A stretch of DNA of 64,000 bases, taken from contig NC_133914.1 in assembly GCF_964199755.1 (NCBI RefSeq), positions 1,922,001 through 1,986,000 on the forward strand, in the 5' to 3' direction. Origin of the DNA: Larus michahellis (taxonomy: Eukaryota; Chordata; Aves; Charadriiformes; Laridae). The notes under the pieces were generated by a model. That model did no database searches, was not told the DNA's origin, and saw only the letters and a program-made list of their open reading frames with translations. Numbering within the stretch: position 1 is the first letter of the stretch; every line of letters starts with the position of its first letter. Below are positions 47,593-64,000 of the stretch, one piece after another. The translations under genes and the position numbers were made by a program.

Positions 47593-47782
47593 TCGGGCCC
47601 GTCGGGCGCCGCCTTTGTTGGTGGCGGGGCCGGGCGGCGGCGGCGGCGCGTGCGCGCTGAGGCGCGGCCAGAGACGGCTGCGGCGGGCGGCGGAGCAGCC
47701 TCGGCCCCGGCCCTGCCCGGCCCTGCCCGGCCCCGGCCCCCGCCCGCCGCCCCCGGCTCGGAGCGGCGCCCGCGTGGATGGG

Positions 47783-62752
<14,970 letters not shown>

Positions 62753-64000
62753 GTAAGGAAAGGGGCAGCTCCCGTGGGTGGGATGACGTGGGGAAGCTCG
62801 TGGTGCGGCCACCCTGCTGCTGCCAGCCTGGGGCTACACGTCCTTCATCATTACCACTGGATCTGAATTGCTTGTGGCACAAATTTCATCCGGGTTCGGG
62901 CTGGGTGTTGAGTCTTGTTTCTGTTAGTTTATCCAGAGTGCCTGACTGTTTACCCTGGCTGCAGGCGGTTCCTGAGCCATCACAAAGCCCGCCAGGTTGG
63001 AGTGAGCACGTCGCACTCCAACACGTGGGAGCTGACAGTCTGGCTCTCCTCGATCTGCTCTTTGCACCAGGTAGCTGCAGTGTCGTGACCTGATACTGCC
63101 AGCCCTAAAGCTGTATTGAACTTTTCTCAGCTGAATCTCCTCAGAGAGATGGGGTTGTGAGGGATATTTAGTTAAGGTTTCCCTAATGCCCTATCTGACA
63201 TAATGTAATCAATGTAGAAAGCATCCTAACTCGCCACGGGTTTTTATTAGAGAAGTCTTTCTGAAAAGCTTTGGTAGCTTAGAGATTCTCTGCTTCGATA
63301 GCGAAGTGACACAGAGCAGGGACGATGTATTTGATTTAGTGAAATGGTCACCTTGGTTTTGGGTTCTGCTGAGGATTCCGATTTCTTCTGAGTGAGAGTG
63401 GATGCATCGAGGCAAGCATTTTGTGTGCCTCTTCTGGGTGTTTGGCACGGTTAATGTTTGGGGTGGTTTGGAGCAGCTCAAAGTCTCTATGTCTGCAGTG
63501 ACTGGGTGGAGGTGGGAGTGACACCACACTCCTGCCGTGACTCCTTGGGGCAGAGCTGGGAGCCTTGTGCTCCCTCTGGCTCTCCCTGCATCAAATTTAT
63601 GCTTGGCAACCCAAAAATCCAGAGTGTGGCTGAGCACTTTGTCTGGTTTGGTGAGTGAAGGCTTGTGTCAGCTTTGCAAATCACCTGGAAATCAACTGTC
63701 CCCAGCAGCAGGTCTGCTCCCCACTTCTCCAGCTTCCTAATGGAGAACAGCTCACAGCTCCATCGCTCTTCAGGAAGAGTCAGTACCTGGGTAAGAGGGT
63801 ACCAAGAGGGGACGGTTCAGCTCAAACATGTGTTGGTCTTGCATTTCCCACCACAGATGTGGTGATGTGATGTCCCCATCTCTGTCCTGTGCCACAGCAC
63901 TCCAGCCGTGAGTCCCTTCTCACTGGGTGGCCAGGGTGCATGGCGGAGCTGCAGTGCGAAGGGCTCAGGGCTGATGCTTCTCCTCCTGGGCACAGGAACT
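62753..64000 (+). other. AGO1: AGO1 intron 11, incomplete
   Basis: From the exon 11 donor to the window edge. No Argonaute exon, repeat or RNA gene was recognised. Confidence 0.75.

Overview
The window looks like avian nuclear DNA from a gene-dense, GC-rich chromosome. It carries fragments of CR1 LINEs, the typical bird retroelement, has short introns, and encodes vertebrate proteins whose exons are joined by GT-AG introns. The gene order CLSPN (minus) - AGO4 (plus) - AGO1 (plus) is the same as on human chromosome 1p34.3, so this is the conserved vertebrate claspin/Argonaute cluster. AGO3 would be expected beyond the right edge. The species cannot be named from the sequence.

Layout: 1-9.7 kb is intergenic. 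It is GC-rich, with AT-rich islands full of TAAT cores, a CATCCC-type minisatellite and a 32-nt T run; no gene was recognised. From 26178 down to 10958 on the minus strand lies a complete CLSPN coding region in 25 exons, followed by a 3'UTR to about 9705. Its CpG-rich promoter at 25.7-26.5 kb has an E2F-type site and two CCAAT boxes. From 26.5 to 29.8 kb is intergenic DNA with one CR1 remnant. A second CpG island leads into AGO4, complete in 18 coding exons (30436-42673, 861 aa) with a 3'UTR of roughly 3.6 kb ending near 46.3 kb. Only about 1.2 kb separates that end from the third CpG island and AGO1 exon 1 (47783). AGO1 runs off the right edge after exon 11 (62752), leaving 465 complete residues: the N, L1, PAZ and L2 regions and the start of MID.

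Functionally, CLSPN is a replication-fork and checkpoint adaptor that brings CHK1 to ATR. AGO4 and AGO1 are small-RNA-binding effectors of post-transcriptional silencing. No shared pathway is evident; they are linked by conserved synteny. AGO4 and AGO1 have seven consecutive coding exons of identical length, the footprint of tandem duplication.

I found no undescribed multi-gene system. The observations most worth a second look are: a one-base insertion in CLSPN exon 21 that breaks the frame of an otherwise intact gene; an exact 35-bp direct repeat shared by AGO4 introns 1 and 3; a GC-AG intron in AGO4; a TISU/YY1-like ATG upstream of and out of frame with the AGO1 start; and a strongly G-skewed tract just downstream of AGO1 exon 1.
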